36,821 nt of DNA from an uncultured Methanomicrobiales archaeon (GTDB lineage Archaea > Halobacteriota > Methanomicrobia > Methanomicrobiales > Methanospirillaceae): contig CAIYHQ010000115.1 of the NCBI GenBank assembly GCA_903926075.1, positions 1 to 36,821 on the forward strand, in the 5' to 3' direction. Positions within the stretch are counted from its first letter, which is position 1. Each line of letters opens with the position of its first letter. A model generated the notes under the pieces. That model was not told the DNA's origin. It worked only from the letters and a program-made list of their open reading frames with translations, and did not search any database. This document shows, in pieces, positions 1 through 10,042 of the stretch. The translations under genes were made by a program, and so were the position numbers.

Positions 1-389
1 GAGAACAATTCTCGGGTTAGTTTATTTGACAGGGTCTTGCCCTAAAATTTAAACAACCTCTTCTGCCTATAATATATTACAACAAATAACTAATGTTTTT
101 CATCAGTTAGGCCTGTGTCATCGACTCATCATGGTTTATTTCAATAATTGATTGGAGAAATGTGTTTATTAGTATTACGTATTAAAAAAATGGGTGCATG
201 TGTTGTAAAACCGATTAATATTGAGAGTTAACCTTAATAACAATTAAGTATCCAAGTGATATGTCCTATTAATTATAATTTCGAATAGAAGACTAAATCG
301 AAGATGAATAAAGAAATTACTACCGGTAAGTAATTCCAACGAAAAAGAATTAGCAGTATTTCTTTTTCCATCAAAGAGGAGAAAAAAAT
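1..389. other. AT-rich upstream region, no gene seen
   Basis: No convincing coding frame or RNA gene was found. The right end carries a good ribosome binding site (AAAGAGGAGA, about 374-383) for the following ATPase. The left end starts with a short perfect inverted repeat, GAGAA-caa-TTCTC (1-13), of unknown meaning. Confidence 0.5.
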
Positions 390-3134
390 ATGTCTGAACC
401 ATTACCTAAACCACATAATGAAGGAGAATTCAAACCGGCCTCGTACACATTAAGCAAGGAAGATATCGCAAAAAATTTTGCAGTTTCTTTTGAAACCGGT
501 CTAAGCTCAGAGGAATCCCTAGCCCGAATCAAGAGTTATGGCATGAATGTTCTGGAGGAGGAGAAAGAAAAATCCGCTGTTATTCGTTTCCTGGAACAAT
601 ACAAATCATATATGCAAATTGTTTTAATTATAGCCGCTATTGTGAGCCTTTTTATCGCTGAGTATACGACATTTATCCTTCTCATATTATTGACAATATT
701 TATCGCGTTGCTTGGCTTTTTCCAGGAAGCAAAAGCGGCCGCAAGTGTAGCCGCACTCAACAAGATGATGAAGATTGTCGCGAAAGTCAGGCGAGACGGA
801 GAAGTAATCCAGGTCGAAGCTGACAAGATTGTACCTGGCGATATCGTTATAGTTGATGCAGGAGATCGTGTCCCTGCCGATGGGAGGGTAATTCTTGCTG
901 CAAATCTCCAGATTGAAGAATCTGCCCTTACCGGAGAGAGCACTGCAGTTGAAAAGAACAGTGATGTTATTACAAAAAAGGACCTCCCCCTTGGAGACCG
1001 GGTAAACATGGCTTTCATGAACACCAATGTTACAAGGGGCCATGGCGAGATCCTTGTCACAAATACAGGCATGAGTTCAGAAGTGGGTCATATCGCAACA
1101 ATGCTAAAGGAACAAAAGGCTGAAAAGACTCCATTAACCCTGCAGATAGACCGAGTAACCCTTTTTATCATAGGGATGGCATTACTCGCTTTTATCAGTA
1201 TTGTCGCTATCGGCCTATCTCACGGAGAATCATTCTCAGCTCTTTTTAATATCGGTATATCACTCGCAATTGGTTCTATTCCTGATGCCCTGCCCGCTGT
1301 AGTCATCACGATTCTCTCCATAGGGACAGTAGCAATGGCAAGTAAAAATGCCATCATCAAGAGCCTGCCAGCTGTCGAGACTCTAGGTTCAACCTCGGCA
1401 ATCAATTCAGATAAGACAGGGACTCTCACCATGAACCAGATGACGGTAAGGGTTATTTCAACAATGCAGCACAGGTATATTGTTTCGGGTGAAGGTTACA
1501 GCTTTGAGGGTAAAATACAGAGAACCCAGGGCTCCCCAGGAGAAAATCTTGATCATCTTCTGTTTCCGTGTGCCCTTTGTATTGACACTGATATTAAGGA
1601 CGGACAGGTGATAGGTGACCCGACTGAAGGTGCCCTTTATGCCCTTGCTGAAAAGGGGGGTGTGAATGTCAGGGAGTTTCGAAAAAATAATCCCAGGATT
1701 GCAAGCATCCCTTTTGATTCAGAGTATAAATTCATGGCAACTTTCCATGAAATGAAAGATAAAACTGGAAAATCTGTTATCCGGGCTTATATCAAAGGTG
1801 CTCCGGATATGATCCTTTCACGCTCCAGTTACGGCATGATGCCTGATGGAACATTCCAGGAGCTTAATGCAGATAACAGGACAAAAATACTCGCGGAAAA
1901 CGAGAGAATAGCAAGTGAGGGGTTAAGAGTACTCGCATTTGCACAGGCGGAATATGACCCGGCAGCATTCAAACCTGACGCCGACCTTATGCCCCTGATG
2001 CAGGACCTTGTTCTGACAGCTTTCGTGGGTGAAGTGGACCCCCCTCGGGCCGAAGCTAAAGATGCAATTGCAAAGGCTAAAAATGCAGGGATACGTGTCA
2101 GGATGATCACAGGTGATCATGCGGTGACAGCTTCAGCCATCGGTCGTGAACTAGGTATCGAGGGTCGTGCAATCACGGGTGCGGAATTTGCAGCAATGAG
2201 CGATGATGTAGCGGCAGAACAGATCGATGATATCGGAGTAATTGCAAGGGTCGCCCCCGAGCATAAAGTCAAACTTGTGAAGATCCTCAAAAAGAAAGGG
2301 AATATCGTTGCAATGACAGGAGATGGTGTGAACGATGCCCCAGCACTGAAAGCAGCAGACATCGGCATTGCCATGGGTGTTACAGGAACTGACGTTGCAA
2401 AGGGAGCTGCAAAGATGATCCTTACAGATGATAACTTTGCAACAATAGTGATTGCTATTGAAGAAGGGAGGAAAGTTTATGATAATCTGCAGAAGTTCCT
2501 TCGAATCCAGATAGCGAACCTGTTCATGTTTATCCTTGCATTCCTAGGGTCTTCATTATTTGCTATAGCCGGAACTGCCCTGTTTTATCCGGGACAGGTA
2601 CTCTGGATCCACATGCTTATCGTTGCACCGATTGGAGGTTCGCTCGGGCTTGACATTGCATCCCCTGGAATAATGTCGAGAAAACCCAGGAAATTTGATG
2701 AATCAATTATTTCAAAAAAAACATATGTCAGGTTATTTATTGCAGGGGCTATAATGGCCACATTTTCACTCATAGTTTATCAGATTGGACAGATCTCGTA
2801 CGGTTCTTCACAAATCGGTCAGACCATGGCACTTGTATCACTATCCCTGATGAACGTTTTCCTTGCTCTTAACCTTCGTTTCCCTTACGATACAGCATTC
2901 CAGAAATCGACATTTTCAAATACCAGGCTCTTGTACTCATATATCTGGGTAGTATTTGGTACGGTCCTTATAACTGAAACCCGCCTGTTCCAGGGTATTT
3001 TCGATACAGTCTCGTTGACAGGTTACCAATGGTTGATATGTTTAATTCCTGGAGTTGCTCTTCTTGTCATTGGAGAAATCTTCAAGGCATTACTAAGGTA
3101 TAAGGCCATGAGGAGACCTGTTATTTCCGGATGA
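390..3134 (+). CDS. P-type cation-transporting ATPase, P2-like, with atypical ion-binding site
   Basis: An integral membrane ATP-driven cation pump of 914 residues, the usual length for P2-type ATPases. Visible landmarks are the N-terminal cation-ATPase domain, the actuator motif TGES (about residue 181), the phosphorylation motif DKTGT (Asp about 341), the hinge GDGVND (about 644) and a C-terminal group of membrane helices. The M4 segment reads IPDALPAV where Ca2+ pumps have IPEGLPAV. In M5 and M6 the positions that carry Glu, Asn and Asp ligands in SERCA appear as Met, His and Val. The core chemistry therefore looks intact, but the transported ion cannot be assumed to be Ca2+. The start is supported by a GAGGAGA ribosome site 6-7 bases upstream. 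The gene stands alone, followed by an oligo-T run. Confidence 0.93.
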   Translation: MSEPLPKPHNEGEFKPASYTLSKEDIAKNFAVSFETGLSSEESLARIKSYGMNVLEEEKEKSAVIRFLEQYKSYMQIVLIIAAIVSLFIAEYTTFILLILLTIFIALLGFFQEAKAAASVAALNKMMKIVAKVRRDGEVIQVEADKIVPGDIVIVDAGDRVPADGRVILAANLQIEESALTGESTAVEKNSDVITKKDLPLGDRVNMAFMNTNVTRGHGEILVTNTGMSSEVGHIATMLKEQKAEKTPLTLQIDRVTLFIIGMALLAFISIVAIGLSHGESFSALFNIGISLAIGSIPDALPAVVITILSIGTVAMASKNAIIKSLPAVETLGSTSAINSDKTGTLTMNQMTVRVISTMQHRYIVSGEGYSFEGKIQRTQGSPGENLDHLLFPCALCIDTDIKDGQVIGDPTEGALYALAEKGGVNVREFRKNNPRIASIPFDSEYKFMATFHEMKDKTGKSVIRAYIKGAPDMILSRSSYGMMPDGTFQELNADNRTKILAENERIASEGLRVLAFAQAEYDPAAFKPDADLMPLMQDLVLTAFVGEVDPPRAEAKDAIAKAKNAGIRVRMITGDHAVTASAIGRELGIEGRAITGAEFAAMSDDVAAEQIDDIGVIARVAPEHKVKLVKILKKKGNIVAMTGDGVNDAPALKAADIGIAMGVTGTDVAKGAAKMILTDDNFATIVIAIEEGRKVYDNLQKFLRIQIANLFMFILAFLGSSLFAIAGTALFYPGQVLWIHMLIVAPIGGSLGLDIASPGIMSRKPRKFDESIISKKTYVRLFIAGAIMATFSLIVYQIGQISYGSSQIGQTMALVSLSLMNVFLALNLRFPYDTAFQKSTFSNTRLLYSYIWVVFGTVLITETRLFQGIFDTVSLTGYQWLICLIPGVALLVIGEIFKALLRYKAMRRPVISG

Positions 3135-3147
3135 AAATGATTATTTC

Positions 3148-3155
3148 TTTTTTTT
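3148..3155 (+). terminator. Oligo-T terminator after the ATPase gene
   Basis: A run of eight T begins 13 bases after the ATPase stop codon. Archaeal RNA polymerase terminates at such T tracts without needing a hairpin. Confidence 0.5.
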
Positions 3156-3233
3156 AGAGAATGAAATGACCCCTTCTTTTGACAGATACTTGAGTAATAC
3201 TATTTTTTATACTAATAGCTGCCAATCGAATAT

Positions 3234-4091
3234 ATGAGACTGTTTTTCTTTACAGGAATTATCTGCCTCGTTTTTATATTGGCAATAACCAGTTCGGCAA
3301 TACAAACTGATTCAAAAACGCTAATCAATTCATCTTTAAAAATTGTGAGCACGAACAATACAGTTGTCCCCCAAACCGGAGGTGCAACACAGCTTCTCAT
3401 GAAAAACATATGGAACCTTAAATCAGTCATGAAAAACGGGAAAACCAAGAATCCAGTTTTAGGTACAACTATAAACGCTGTTTTTTTAAAGGACGGAAAT
3501 CTTAATGGAAATGCCGGTTGTAACAATTATATTGGAACATATAAAATCACTGGCAACAAAATTACAATAGGTCAGGTCGGTTCTACGTTGATGTTTTGCT
3601 CTGAACCAAAAGGAGTCATGGAACAGGAAACACTGTATACAAGTATGCTCACGAAGGTTTCAACGTTTTCAGTCACAGAATCGAGCCTTTCACTCGCCGA
3701 TAGCACCGGAAAAAATAAACTAAACTTTGAGAAATATACCCCACCTACTCTATCCGGTTCATGGGTACTTGATTCAATTGGTGCGAATAATACGGTAAGT
3801 TCAGTCATTAAAGGATCAAATATAACTGCGTTATTTTCATCTGATGGCAATTTGACCGGATCAGCTGGCTGCAACCACTATAATGCCAATTTCCAGACGA
3901 AAGACGATAATCTCACGATATCACCCGTCATATCGACCCGGATGTACTGTTCAGAACCAAAGGGAGTCATGGAACAAGAAACAACATACCTAAGTAATCT
4001 GGAGAAAGTTAAAAGATATACAATTGCGAAAAATACGTTGGAACTCATGAATAAAGATGGAAAGGCACTGCTGTTTTATCTCCCTCCATAA
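3234..4091 (+). CDS. Secreted protein with two META (DUF306/HslJ-like) domains
   Basis: The protein has 285 residues with an N-terminal hydrophobic signal sequence (about residues 1-22). Two homologous META domains follow, at about residues 60-165 and 175-283. Each carries the hallmark pattern of Gly-Asn-rich strand, AGCN and CSEPKGVMEQE, so the domains clearly arose by internal duplication. META/HslJ domains are found in secreted or envelope proteins linked in bacteria to stress and novobiocin resistance; no enzymatic activity is established. A TATA-like TTTTTATAC lies about 26 bases before the ATG, which suggests a leaderless transcript. No operon partner is evident. Confidence 0.85.
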   Translation: MRLFFFTGIICLVFILAITSSAIQTDSKTLINSSLKIVSTNNTVVPQTGGATQLLMKNIWNLKSVMKNGKTKNPVLGTTINAVFLKDGNLNGNAGCNNYIGTYKITGNKITIGQVGSTLMFCSEPKGVMEQETLYTSMLTKVSTFSVTESSLSLADSTGKNKLNFEKYTPPTLSGSWVLDSIGANNTVSSVIKGSNITALFSSDGNLTGSAGCNHYNANFQTKDDNLTISPVISTRMYCSEPKGVMEQETTYLSNLEKVKRYTIAKNTLELMNKDGKALLFYLPP

Positions 4092-4094
4092 AAC

Positions 4095-4101
4095 TTTTTT
4101 T
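4095..4101 (+). terminator. Oligo-T terminator after the META gene
   Basis: A run of seven T lies immediately after the stop codon of the META-domain gene. Confidence 0.4.
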
Positions 4102-4190
4102 ACTATTCCCTAATGATTGCAGATTTTTTAGAATACTAAGGAAAAATCTCCATGCAAATACTCTAAATATGTTTTGTACATATTATATTC

Positions 4191-5738
4191 ATGAAAGGTC
4201 CTGACCCTGGAAAATGGGGTGTTCTTGGAGTAGTCTGCATTGCTGTATTCATTATGGTAATTGACACAACCATCATGAATGTCTCGATAACTGCTCTTGT
4301 AAAAGATCTGAACACGGATGTTGCTTCAGTCCAGTTAGCTATAACCGTATATGCCCTTGTCATGGCTTCACTAATGCTATTAGGAAGCAAATTGCAGGAT
4401 ATTATCGGCCTTAAAAAGGTTTTTATAATAGGTACCATCATTTATGGAATTGGGACATTTATTGCTTCAATCAGCCAGAACATCTTCACTCTTACTCTAG
4501 GGTGGTCAGTACTCGAAGGAATAGCAGCTGCACTCATGCTGCCTGCGACCGCTTCTTTCCTTTTATCCAATTATAATGGAAAAGAGAGGGCATTTGCATT
4601 TGGCATCTGGGGTGGAATAGCGGCAGCGGCAATGGCATTCGGCCCTATTGTAGGGGGATTTCTTACAACGTTTTACAGCTGGAGATGGGCTTTCCGTCTC
4701 GAACTTCTGCTCGTTATTACAATCCTCATTTTCTCATACATTCTCATTGAGAGAAAACCCAGATTGTCCTGGAGAGATCTTGATATCATAGGATTCATAC
4801 TCTCAGGTTCAGGACTTACACTGGTCGTTATTGGAATTCTATCCAGCAGGAATCCACAGCTGTGGATGTTTATTCCGTTTGTAATTGGAGCAGGCCTTGT
4901 CATCCTTCTAGCGTTTTTATTCTGGGAACACAGGAGGACAAAAAAAGGCAAGGAAGCTCTCACAGATATCACTATCCTGAAAAACAGGGTTTTTGACCTG
5001 GGTAATGTCATCAGTACAGTTCAATCACTGGTCTTTGCAGGATTCATCTTTGTCATTCCAGTTTACCTCCAGTCAGTCATTAAAATTGATGCATTCTCAA
5101 CTGGTATTCTTCTTCTTCCAATGTCTATTGCAGTTTTTATAGTGTCTGTATTCGGAGCAAAGGCAGCGTCATACATTTCAGCAAGGAGTATCATGCTCAG
5201 TGGGTCGCTTGTTGCAATGGCAGGGGGTTTTATCCTCCGAGACCTTTTTACACCGACAACAATTCCCACAGACCTCATACCAGGAATGATCGTTTTTGGG
5301 ATTGGAATGGGGCTTATTCTCTCCCAGGTTAACAATCTCACGTTATCCTCTGTCGCACCGGAAAAGCAGAGTGATGCTTCCGGTGTTCTTAATGCTACAA
5401 AGCAACTAGGAACGTCTTTGGGAACGGCTATAATAGGAGTTGTCCTACTTGTCGGAATTTTTAATGGTCTAGTCATGGGTACTACGAATGCAGGCATTTC
5501 TTCTGCTACAGAACAGGACAAAATAGTAACTGATCTTATGAACTGGATGGAAAAGATGAAAACAACGGAAATTCAGGATATACCTGCAGCTGATCAGGCA
5601 AGTGCAGAAATTCTTGTGAATTCTGCAGTTAAAAACGCTATGAAGAGTGCTTTTGATGTAATTATCATAATTCTTGCAATGACAACGATTGTTACTCTCT
5701 TTCTTCCCAGGAAAATAAAGACAAAGCCTTTAACATAA
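4191..5738 (+). CDS. MFS drug/metabolite exporter, DHA2 (EmrB/QacA) type
   Basis: A 515-residue membrane protein with about 14 hydrophobic segments, the length and layout of the DHA2 family of proton-driven exporters. TM1 carries the family motif with an acidic residue (VIDTTIMNVSITAL). The loop after TM2 resembles MFS motif A (GSKLQDIIGLKKVFIIG). A PxxGGFLTTFYSWRWAF stretch matches the TM5-TM6 signature. The substrate cannot be told from sequence. A TATA-like CTCTAAATAT lies about 25 bases before the ATG and there is no ribosome site, so the mRNA is probably leaderless. Confidence 0.92.
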   Translation: MKGPDPGKWGVLGVVCIAVFIMVIDTTIMNVSITALVKDLNTDVASVQLAITVYALVMASLMLLGSKLQDIIGLKKVFIIGTIIYGIGTFIASISQNIFTLTLGWSVLEGIAAALMLPATASFLLSNYNGKERAFAFGIWGGIAAAAMAFGPIVGGFLTTFYSWRWAFRLELLLVITILIFSYILIERKPRLSWRDLDIIGFILSGSGLTLVVIGILSSRNPQLWMFIPFVIGAGLVILLAFLFWEHRRTKKGKEALTDITILKNRVFDLGNVISTVQSLVFAGFIFVIPVYLQSVIKIDAFSTGILLLPMSIAVFIVSVFGAKAASYISARSIMLSGSLVAMAGGFILRDLFTPTTIPTDLIPGMIVFGIGMGLILSQVNNLTLSSVAPEKQSDASGVLNATKQLGTSLGTAIIGVVLLVGIFNGLVMGTTNAGISSATEQDKIVTDLMNWMEKMKTTEIQDIPAADQASAEILVNSAVKNAMKSAFDVIIIILAMTTIVTLFLPRKIKTKPLT

Positions 5739-6286
5739 ATTTCATTAACTTGACAGGAATTTTTAAAAAAAGTTAAATTTTTTTGCTTAAATAATGTGGT
5801 GAAATATTCAGGGAATACAAGAAAAAGGGAATAGAGATCAATAAGCTATTAAAAGCCTTCATCAGTATCCTGCGAGGAGCGTTCATGCTGATGAAATGAG
5901 TATTATTTCAACAGGGATAATAGAGCCATTTCGTTGAATATGGCCAGTTTTAAATAAAGATTGCCCTTTCTTTAGTAATTCGGCGTTAATATCAACAATA
6001 GGTATGCTATTGTGAGGTGTGGCAAAAAATTGCCCAAAATTGGATAATTTTCATCAGATCCAGTGCAAAAGAGACAGAATATGCAGTTATTATCTCATAA
6101 TTATCAGTTTCCTTCCGATAATGCAAAGAAATTTAATCAAAGTGTAATTATAAATTAACAATTTCCATGCTTATTATATTTTAATAGAGAATTTAATTTA
6201 ATTGAGATATACAATCACATGGAAACTTACATTTTCATCTATTTATTTAACAATAATTGTCATATATAAGGTGTATTTTCTGGTGT
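5739..6286. other. Intergenic region without a recognisable gene
   Basis: A T7 tract at 5778-5784 probably terminates the MFS transcript. Around 6261-6270 a CATATATAAG element is a likely TATA box for the truncated surface-protein remnant that follows. Nothing else could be recognised. Confidence 0.5.
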
Positions 6287-6883
6287 ATGTTTAAGTATAA
6301 TTTTCTTAGTCAGAAACGTAAAAAAGGAATAGTATTTTATCTTTATTTTCTAATCATCTTTTTTAGACTCAGGTATTTAATTCCTGATACGAGGCCAATT
6401 CGTCCTTATAACAGTAAATCGTCAGGTTCGTATGATAGTGGGTTAGCTGAGGGATCTTCGAACACTCTCCCCTATTCCAGCAAATTAACTTCAGCTGGTG
6501 TTCCAGGTTCCGCCCAACCTGGTCAGTCGATATAAATATATTTTACATACCTGAACGAGGGGGAATTCGGATGGAGTGCCTATGATAAAGTCGGGCTATT
6601 GATGCAGTTAAAGGACGCCAACGGAAATGTAGTAGAGACAATCACAATTCCAATTCCTGAAGGCGTTACAATTGAACCGGGCCAATCTTACACGTTTACA
6701 GGAGATATTCCAAAGCCATCTACACCTGGGACATACACCCTGACTGCAAAATTTTTAACTAGTCAGGAAATATCGGAAAAACTTTTGTTCCTTTTTAACT
6801 TTTTTTATCTTATTAAAACTTACTTTCAAAAAGTAAAATCGGAAATATTAAAAACAACTTTACAAATTTTATTAGTACTATGA
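6287..6883 (+). pseudogene. Truncated paralogue of the downstream surface protein
   Basis: The reading frame starts with a signal-sequence-like stretch (ATG 6287, hydrophobic residues around 6325-6365). It then goes directly into a copy of the C-terminal domain of the neighbouring beta-helix surface protein, with near-identical stretches such as FGWSAYDKVGLL and KDANGNVVETITIP. The central beta-helix is absent. A TAA at 6533-6535 interrupts the copy in frame, at a position that is CAG in the intact gene. The copy then jumps at about 6748 to sequence matching the last bases and 3' flank of the intact gene (AAATTTTTAACTAGTC), so about 190 bp has been deleted. The last ~100 bp is unrelated AT-rich readthrough. 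Confidence 0.8.
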
Positions 6884-6903
6884 GTATCTTTAATAAAAAA
6901 ATA

Positions 6904-6914
6904 TTTTTTTTTTT
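6904..6914 (+). repeat. T11 homopolymer in the signal-peptide region
   Basis: Eleven consecutive T lie between ATG 6880 and the open frame that starts at GTG 6918. With twelve T the ATG frame would run uninterrupted into the surface protein and give a typical signal peptide. Confidence 0.75.
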
Positions 6915-6917
6915 ATT

Positions 6918-9272
6918 GTGATTTGTTTCTCATATTTTTATATTACTGCAGTTTCGGCAAAAGATGGAATGAATATAACTGCGGCAACCACTACGATCAC
7001 TATTACAACGCCCCCTACATTAGAAGTTACGCCGATTGAAACGTTTTCATTATCTTCTCCAACAGGTGCATCCCCTACAATAACTGAGAATAATCCAACT
7101 GAAACTATAACCGATACATCGACCATAGAGTTAACCCCGACTGATGAAATAACTCCAATTCAAACTGTAACAGATGTACCGACTCAAACTGTATCAGGTA
7201 CATCAAATGATACGCCATCCGGTTTTCAGATGAGTATGGAATCAGAACCACTATCAGGGTATTCGATTAATAAGATACAAAATTTCCAGGATAATAATAC
7301 AAATACAATTGAAGATACAGGAATCACCAATATCACGGATGACTGGTTCAATATAAATCCGGACAGGATACTTACATCTGGCATTTATAATCTCCTTGTT
7401 GACAATTTTACTCTATCTGAAAATGGATTTAACATAATGGGAAATGGAATAAATATAAGCGGCAGTTTAAATCAACTTACAGATGTCACGACTGATTATA
7501 ATCAATACGGTTCTGGGATTTATTCTTCAGGAGATACAAATTCATTTTCAAATATAAACAGTAGTCATAATTACATGTATGGTATTAAATCCGAAGATAA
7601 TAGCACCACATTTTCTTCCATTAATAGTAATAATAACCGTGGAAGAGGGATTTTATCGTTTGGTAACATTACGACCTTCTCTTCTATGAATAGTGGTTAT
7701 AATGGAGGTAATGGAACTGAAATCTATGGGAGCTCGAATATCCTTTCTAATGTTTCGAGTTACTATAATGAGGGTAGTGGAATATTTTTGGGTAATGATT
7801 CTAAATCTAATTATAAAACTGAAAATAATATTTTATTAAATGTTACTGGTAACGGTAACCAGTGGAGTGGAATAAGAATTGATGGCAGTGATAATCAATT
7901 TTCAAATTTGACTGATAACAATAACAATATCGGAATTTGGTTAAATTCTGGAATTAACAATACTTTCAACCGTGTTACAACTAATTACAACAGATTTGAG
8001 GGTGTTCTATTAGACGATTCAGGCAACAGATTCTTTAGTATTACAAGTAACAATAATGGAGTTAATGGAGTGAATATAAGCGGTAATTTAAATCAACTTA
8101 CAGATGTTGCAAGTAATAATAATACAGAGTATGGAATTTATTCCCTTGCAAGTTATAGTAGGTTATCGAACGTTACCAGTGGCAATAATCGAGGACTCGC
8201 TGGAATTTTTTCAAATGGTACGAGCAACACTTTTTCTTATATAAACAGTAGTAATAACTGGTTTGGAATTAATTCGGAAGGAGGTAATAATACTTTTTCT
8301 TCCATTAACAGTAGTTATAATATCTTTAATGGAACTGAAATAAATGGTAATTCGAATATAATTTCAGACAATGACATTCAGAATAATGGACAACATGGCC
8401 TCGTTGTACACTTACAATCAAATAATAACAAAATATCACATAACATATTTAAGAATAATCGAAATAATCCATCCGATAATGTAAATGTGAGTGATTCAGA
8501 TACAAATATCTGGAACGATACTACCGGGGGTAATTACTATGGATACAACGGACAAGGATTTTCTGAAATATGCAATAATACCGATAATAATGAAATCTGC
8601 GATGAACCCTTTACAGTAAACGCTAACAATATAGACTACAAACCATTAACGACTCAAAATATTACTCCAACACCCACGACTACAGCAACCGTAAATACAT
8701 CTGTTCCTATTAATCCATATTACAACCATCAATCGTCAGGTTCGTATGAAAGCGGGTCATCTGATGAATCTCATAACACTCAACCCTACTCAGGTATATT
8801 AACATCATCAGAAGTTCCTGGTTATGCACAACCTGGACAGTCAACTCAGATATCATTTACATATCAGAACAAGAGTGAATTTGGATGGAGTGCATATGAT
8901 AAGGTCGGGTTGTTAGTACATTTAAAGGATGCCAACGGAAATGTTGTTGAGACTATCACAATTCCAGTCCCGGAAGGCGTTACAATTGAGCCCGGCCAGT
9001 CTTACACATTTACAAAGGACATTCCAATACCATCGACACCAGGGACATACATCTTAACTGCAACATTGGAACATATGGGTGGAAATACTCCGCTTACTTT
9101 CGGGCAGCAATTCCAGCAGACTATCAATGTTGAAACTGGAGGAAAAACTATGAACTCTTTCCACAAACCTACCATGATCTCGACACTGATTAGATTAACC
9201 CCTACCCCTGTTTCCCTGTATTACCCAACACAATACCCAAGGGTGACACCTTATATGAAAATTTTTAACTAG
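6918..9272 (+). CDS. Secreted Asn/Ser/Thr-rich beta-helix surface protein
   Basis: 784 residues as called from GTG 6918. The better N terminus is ATG 6880, which reads MSIFNKK plus a hydrophobic run but is one base out of frame in the T11 tract. Layout: signal remnant (about 1-15), Thr/Pro-rich linker (20-105), then many short degenerate repeats of the NosD/pectate-lyase right-handed beta-helix kind (about 140-540, recurring 'xxNxFSxINSSxN' and 'YNGxGIxxxG'). After a Thr-Pro linker (about 580-600) comes a C-terminal Ig-like domain (about 625-740) that is also present in the pseudogene upstream, then a short basic tail. This is typical of methanogen cell-surface or adhesin-like proteins. No catalytic residues are recognisable. 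The frameshift may be genuine phase variation or a sequencing error. Confidence 0.8.
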   Translation: MICFSYFYITAVSAKDGMNITAATTTITITTPPTLEVTPIETFSLSSPTGASPTITENNPTETITDTSTIELTPTDEITPIQTVTDVPTQTVSGTSNDTPSGFQMSMESEPLSGYSINKIQNFQDNNTNTIEDTGITNITDDWFNINPDRILTSGIYNLLVDNFTLSENGFNIMGNGINISGSLNQLTDVTTDYNQYGSGIYSSGDTNSFSNINSSHNYMYGIKSEDNSTTFSSINSNNNRGRGILSFGNITTFSSMNSGYNGGNGTEIYGSSNILSNVSSYYNEGSGIFLGNDSKSNYKTENNILLNVTGNGNQWSGIRIDGSDNQFSNLTDNNNNIGIWLNSGINNTFNRVTTNYNRFEGVLLDDSGNRFFSITSNNNGVNGVNISGNLNQLTDVASNNNTEYGIYSLASYSRLSNVTSGNNRGLAGIFSNGTSNTFSYINSSNNWFGINSEGGNNTFSSINSSYNIFNGTEINGNSNIISDNDIQNNGQHGLVVHLQSNNNKISHNIFKNNRNNPSDNVNVSDSDTNIWNDTTGGNYYGYNGQGFSEICNNTDNNEICDEPFTVNANNIDYKPLTTQNITPTPTTTATVNTSVPINPYYNHQSSGSYESGSSDESHNTQPYSGILTSSEVPGYAQPGQSTQISFTYQNKSEFGWSAYDKVGLLVHLKDANGNVVETITIPVPEGVTIEPGQSYTFTKDIPIPSTPGTYILTATLEHMGGNTPLTFGQQFQQTINVETGGKTMNSFHKPTMISTLIRLTPTPVSLYYPTQYPRVTPYMKIFN

Positions 9273-9361
9273 TCTGATAATATTGATAAATAATTCATTC
9301 AATAGGACTGATAGTGTACAGAATCCAAAAAACAAATGAAGGAGTAAGAAAATAATTGAAA

Positions 9362-9904
9362 TTATTTTTTTGCCCAAAGATAAAAAGATATAGCTGCTAT
9401 CATTATTCCAACAGAAACTCCTATTTCAATGAAACTTGTATTTGGACTCAGGTTCAGGGCTGTACCGAGGAATACAACTGAAATAGCTATAACAGTAAGC
9501 CCAAGGAGTTTCTCCTTTAGGTCGTCAAGATTTTTTATTTGAGACCATCCCGGTAGTGGCGCTTTTGCTATGAATAATTCATACAACCCAAGAGAAATCA
9601 GGTAAAAAACAGTTCCTACCAGGAAAATATCGACAATCTGAATGGCAGTCTCCATGTAATTCTTGGCACTAGCTATCTCAAGGTTGAATCCAATGATTGA
9701 ACGATATAATTCGGCGAGGGTTATTAAAAATCCATATATAAAAAGGACTGCTGAAATTATCATGGTCCCAATTACTGCAAGAGTAAAAAGCCATTTACTG
9801 GATGTCGCCATTGACTGAATTAATTTATGAATATTTTCTCTTCCAGGGAAATTTTTGGAAGATTCCCCCTTACTACCAGGAATAGTCTCTTTACCAGAAT
9901 CCAT
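9362..9904 (-). CDS. UPF0114 (YqhA-like) membrane protein
   Basis: 180 residues with a polar N terminus and four hydrophobic segments (about 35-60, 80-105, 130-150, 155-175). The stretch NLDDLKEKLLGLTVIAISVVFL between segments 2 and 3 matches the conserved core of the YqhA/UPF0114 family, whose function is unknown. It is transcribed opposite to its neighbours, toward the surface-protein gene, and appears monocistronic. Confidence 0.75.
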   Translation of the reverse strand: MDSGKETIPGSKGESSKNFPGRENIHKLIQSMATSSKWLFTLAVIGTMIISAVLFIYGFLITLAELYRSIIGFNLEIASAKNYMETAIQIVDIFLVGTVFYLISLGLYELFIAKAPLPGWSQIKNLDDLKEKLLGLTVIAISVVFLGTALNLSPNTSFIEIGVSVGIMIAAISFYLWAKK

Positions 9905-10042
9905 TTCTCTCTAATATTAATAATTCTCATATAATATTTATCCATTGCGATGAACGGTTTATCGGAACATATCTGAAGAATTAAAAATTTAGGTTATCCT
10001 TCAGTCAGAGGATTCATTACGAGTACCGGATATATTATCAGT

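Noticed and set aside
536-1072. Long opposite-strand frames inside the ATPase, kinase and SepCysS genes
   Set aside because: They are shadows of well-supported genes, with no family resemblance or ribosome sites.
7400-8400. AAT-rich periodic sequence as a DNA tandem repeat or CRISPR
   Set aside because: The periodicity is at protein level (beta-helix repeats rich in Asn). The DNA units are not identical and there are no spacers.
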